Shown: in pieces, positions 24,273 to 25,672 of the stretch
Numbering within the stretch: the stretch's first letter is position 1
Layout: each line of letters begins with the position of its first letter
Origin: Deltaproteobacteria bacterium
GTDB taxonomy: Bacteria; Myxococcota_A; UBA9160; JAFDET01
Direction: 5' to 3'
DNA: 25,672 bases
Assembly: GCA_019310195.1 (NCBI GenBank)
Contig: JAFDET010000029.1
Span: 1-25,672, forward strand
Notes under the pieces: generated by a model
The model's database searches: none
The model's input: only the letters and a program-made list of their open reading frames with translations
What the model was told of the DNA's origin: nothing
Translations under genes and position numbers: made by a program

Positions 24273-25612
24273 GCGTCCCCTCCGGCATCGGTCCCCGCCG
24301 GCGCGCGCTGCGAGAGGAGAGCGTGCAGGGCGACGGTTCCGGCCTGCTTGAGGCAGGCAGCCAGAGCTTCGTCCGACAGCGGATCTGCGGCATCCCGCGT
24401 CTCGGCGAGGGGAGCCCAGCGGGGTTCCGTGGCAACGGCGCCGAGTTCTTCGCGCGCCCCATCGAGGAGCCTACGGCGGTCTTCGCCGCCGCCGTCGAGA
24501 GCGATCAACTTCCGAGCCAGGAGCGCAGGCGGGTCGTTACCCTTGGCCAGGTCCGCGAGGTCCAGAGCCAGCTCGAGGCCATCGATCACCTTGCCGATGA
24601 AGACGACGGTCTCGCCCACCTGGCGGGGCGTCCCGCTCCACGCGCCCTGTTCGGGGCCGGTCAGGCGCACGCGCACGCCGAGGACGCGGGGCGAATGGCC
24701 GGACTCCCGGATCCTGCGAGCCAGCCGTTCGGCTTCGTCGAGAAGACGATCGCCGAGATCTTCCGGATCTTCCTCCTCCCCGACTGCCACTTCGAGGAGC
24801 TCCCAGCGCAACCGTGCGATCTGGAGCTGCTCCGGAACGATCTCGCCCGCGGCCCCCAACTGGATCAGCCACGGGCCGCGAAGGCCCGTCTCCGTCGGGT
24901 CCAGCCCGACGAGCGAGCCGAGGTAGCCGCACGGAATCGCGTCCGGGCCAGCGGGCCTCGAGCCGAGCGACGGCTTGTGGATGTGGCCCAGCAGCCAGGC
25001 GTCGAGCCCCACTGCATCCAACTCCCGGCGGGTGAATGGGGCGTAGGGCCCGCCGGAGGCGCCGAGGTCGCCGTGCAATACGCCCAGGCGGGGAAGTCCG
25101 GCGTGCTTCGCCCCGGGCGGGTTGCGCAGCAGATTGGCCAGGGGGCTGGTGTGAACCTGGGGCTCCGGGAAGGACCAGCCGAGCAGCTCGAAGGCCGGCC
25201 TACCCCCGGTCTCGACAACGCGGGACTCCCAGCGCCCGCCCTCTCCGAGGATCTCGAACCCGTGGACCAGGCGAGCCAGCCGGGGTAGCGCCTCGACGTC
25301 GTGGTTGCCCACGACGCCAAGGACGGGAATCCCCGCATCGGACAACTGCTGGACGGCTCGCTCGAGCGGGCGGATCGCCTCGAACCGCGCGTTGGTGCTC
25401 TCGACGACGTCGCCGGAAAACAGCACTGCGTCGACGGAGAGCTCGATCGCGCGATCCACGGCTGCCTCGAGCGCTGCCTCGGGTGTCAGCTCACGCGGGT
25501 CGACTCCCCACTCGCCCAGGTCCTCGGGCAGGCTCCCCGGCCGCGTTCCGAGGTGCACGTCACCGATTGCGAGCAGGCAGGCGCCTCGCCGCTCCTGGTT
25601 CCCATCCACCAA
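24269..25612 (-). CDS. YhaO/SbcD-like metallophosphoesterase (putative DNA exonuclease)
   Basis: An in-frame stop lies directly before TTG 25612, which has GGAGG eight bases upstream; GTG 25609 is the alternative start. The 447-residue protein carries the metallophosphoesterase motifs in order: GDVHLG (17-22), GDVVES (67-72), GNHD (101-104), HGDLG (179-183) and GHIHKP (208-213). These build the two-metal site of Mre11/SbcD nucleases. The second motif has Glu where SbcD usually has Asp (GDxxD), but the metal-bridging D68 is present. The C-terminal part (about 260-447) replaces the Mre11 capping domain and may hold the ATPase contact. The four-base GTGA overlap with the YhaN-like gene indicates a coupled nuclease-ATPase complex for DNA-end processing, by analogy with Mre11-Rad50 and YhaO-YhaN. 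Confidence 0.87.
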   Translation of the reverse strand: MVDGNQERRGACLLAIGDVHLGTRPGSLPEDLGEWGVDPRELTPEAALEAAVDRAIELSVDAVLFSGDVVESTNARFEAIRPLERAVQQLSDAGIPVLGVVGNHDVEALPRLARLVHGFEILGEGGRWESRVVETGGRPAFELLGWSFPEPQVHTSPLANLLRNPPGAKHAGLPRLGVLHGDLGASGGPYAPFTRRELDAVGLDAWLLGHIHKPSLGSRPAGPDAIPCGYLGSLVGLDPTETGLRGPWLIQLGAAGEIVPEQLQIARLRWELLEVAVGEEEDPEDLGDRLLDEAERLARRIRESGHSPRVLGVRVRLTGPEQGAWSGTPRQVGETVVFIGKVIDGLELALDLADLAKGNDPPALLARKLIALDGGGEDRRRLLDGAREELGAVATEPRWAPLAETRDAADPLSDEALAACLKQAGTVALHALLSQRAPAGTDAGGDA

Positions 25613-25672
25613 TCAACAAGCCTCCGCCGCTGAAGCGCATCGCGGCCGGCGCTCGCAGCAAGCCCCAGACCG

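Noticed and set aside
25613..25672. Minus-strand frame open to the right window edge and ending TGA just before the nuclease start
   Set aside because: Only about 19 codons are visible and the residues show no family features; it could be the end of an upstream gene, but it cannot be supported.

Overview
This is a gene-dense, very GC-rich (roughly 70 %) bacterial window with about 20 protein genes and no rRNA, tRNA, CRISPR array, insertion sequence or phage gene that I can see. The gene mix includes hopanoid-associated HpnB, an amidohydrolase-2 enzyme, several CoA-type enzymes, an NtrC-class sigma-54 activator, Pro/Gly-rich lipoproteins and Asp-rich 'DxNxDG' repeats. It suggests a Gram-negative, deltaproteobacterial-type organism (Myxococcota, Binatota or similar), probably from an environmental assembly. 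That placement is an inference from gene content only.

Left part (1-4904, minus strand): partial hpnB glycosyltransferase, an enoyl-CoA hydratase, a frameshifted metal-dependent amidohydrolase, a sugar-phosphate-type nucleotidyltransferase and a HupE/UreJ-like membrane protein. A short divergent region leads to two plus-strand genes (4983-7337): a frameshifted secreted TPR protein and a second crotonase-fold enzyme.

Middle part (7446-16710, minus strand): a glycerol module made of a 78-residue unknown protein, glpD, a 36-residue scrap resembling the tail of an FAD-linked oxidase, and glpK. Upstream of it lie a two-RCK potassium channel, then a sodium:solute symporter with a small membrane partner, translationally coupled and placed directly behind an NtrC-type response regulator. 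Upstream of that regulator is an Hsp20 gene whose 5' flank carries a near-consensus sigma-54 promoter; a weaker sigma-54-like site precedes the regulator itself.

Right part (16833-25612): an SRAP/HMCES abasic-site protein (minus) diverges from a DUF368 polyprenyl-phosphate transporter (plus). Next come a lipoprotein with seven Ca-loop-like repeats and a CAP/SCP-domain protein (plus). Convergent to these is a two-gene operon encoding a YhaO/SbcD-like metallophosphoesterase and a YhaN/Rad50-like ATPase. The ATPase has a transmembrane hairpin in the middle of its coiled coil and a long C-terminal extension; it is the most system-like element in the window.

Three otherwise intact genes (amidohydrolase, TPR protein, YhaN-like ATPase) each carry one frameshift of the same phase. 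Each can be repaired by restoring a CG/GC dinucleotide or by removing one base, so a systematic sequencing or assembly error is the leading explanation.
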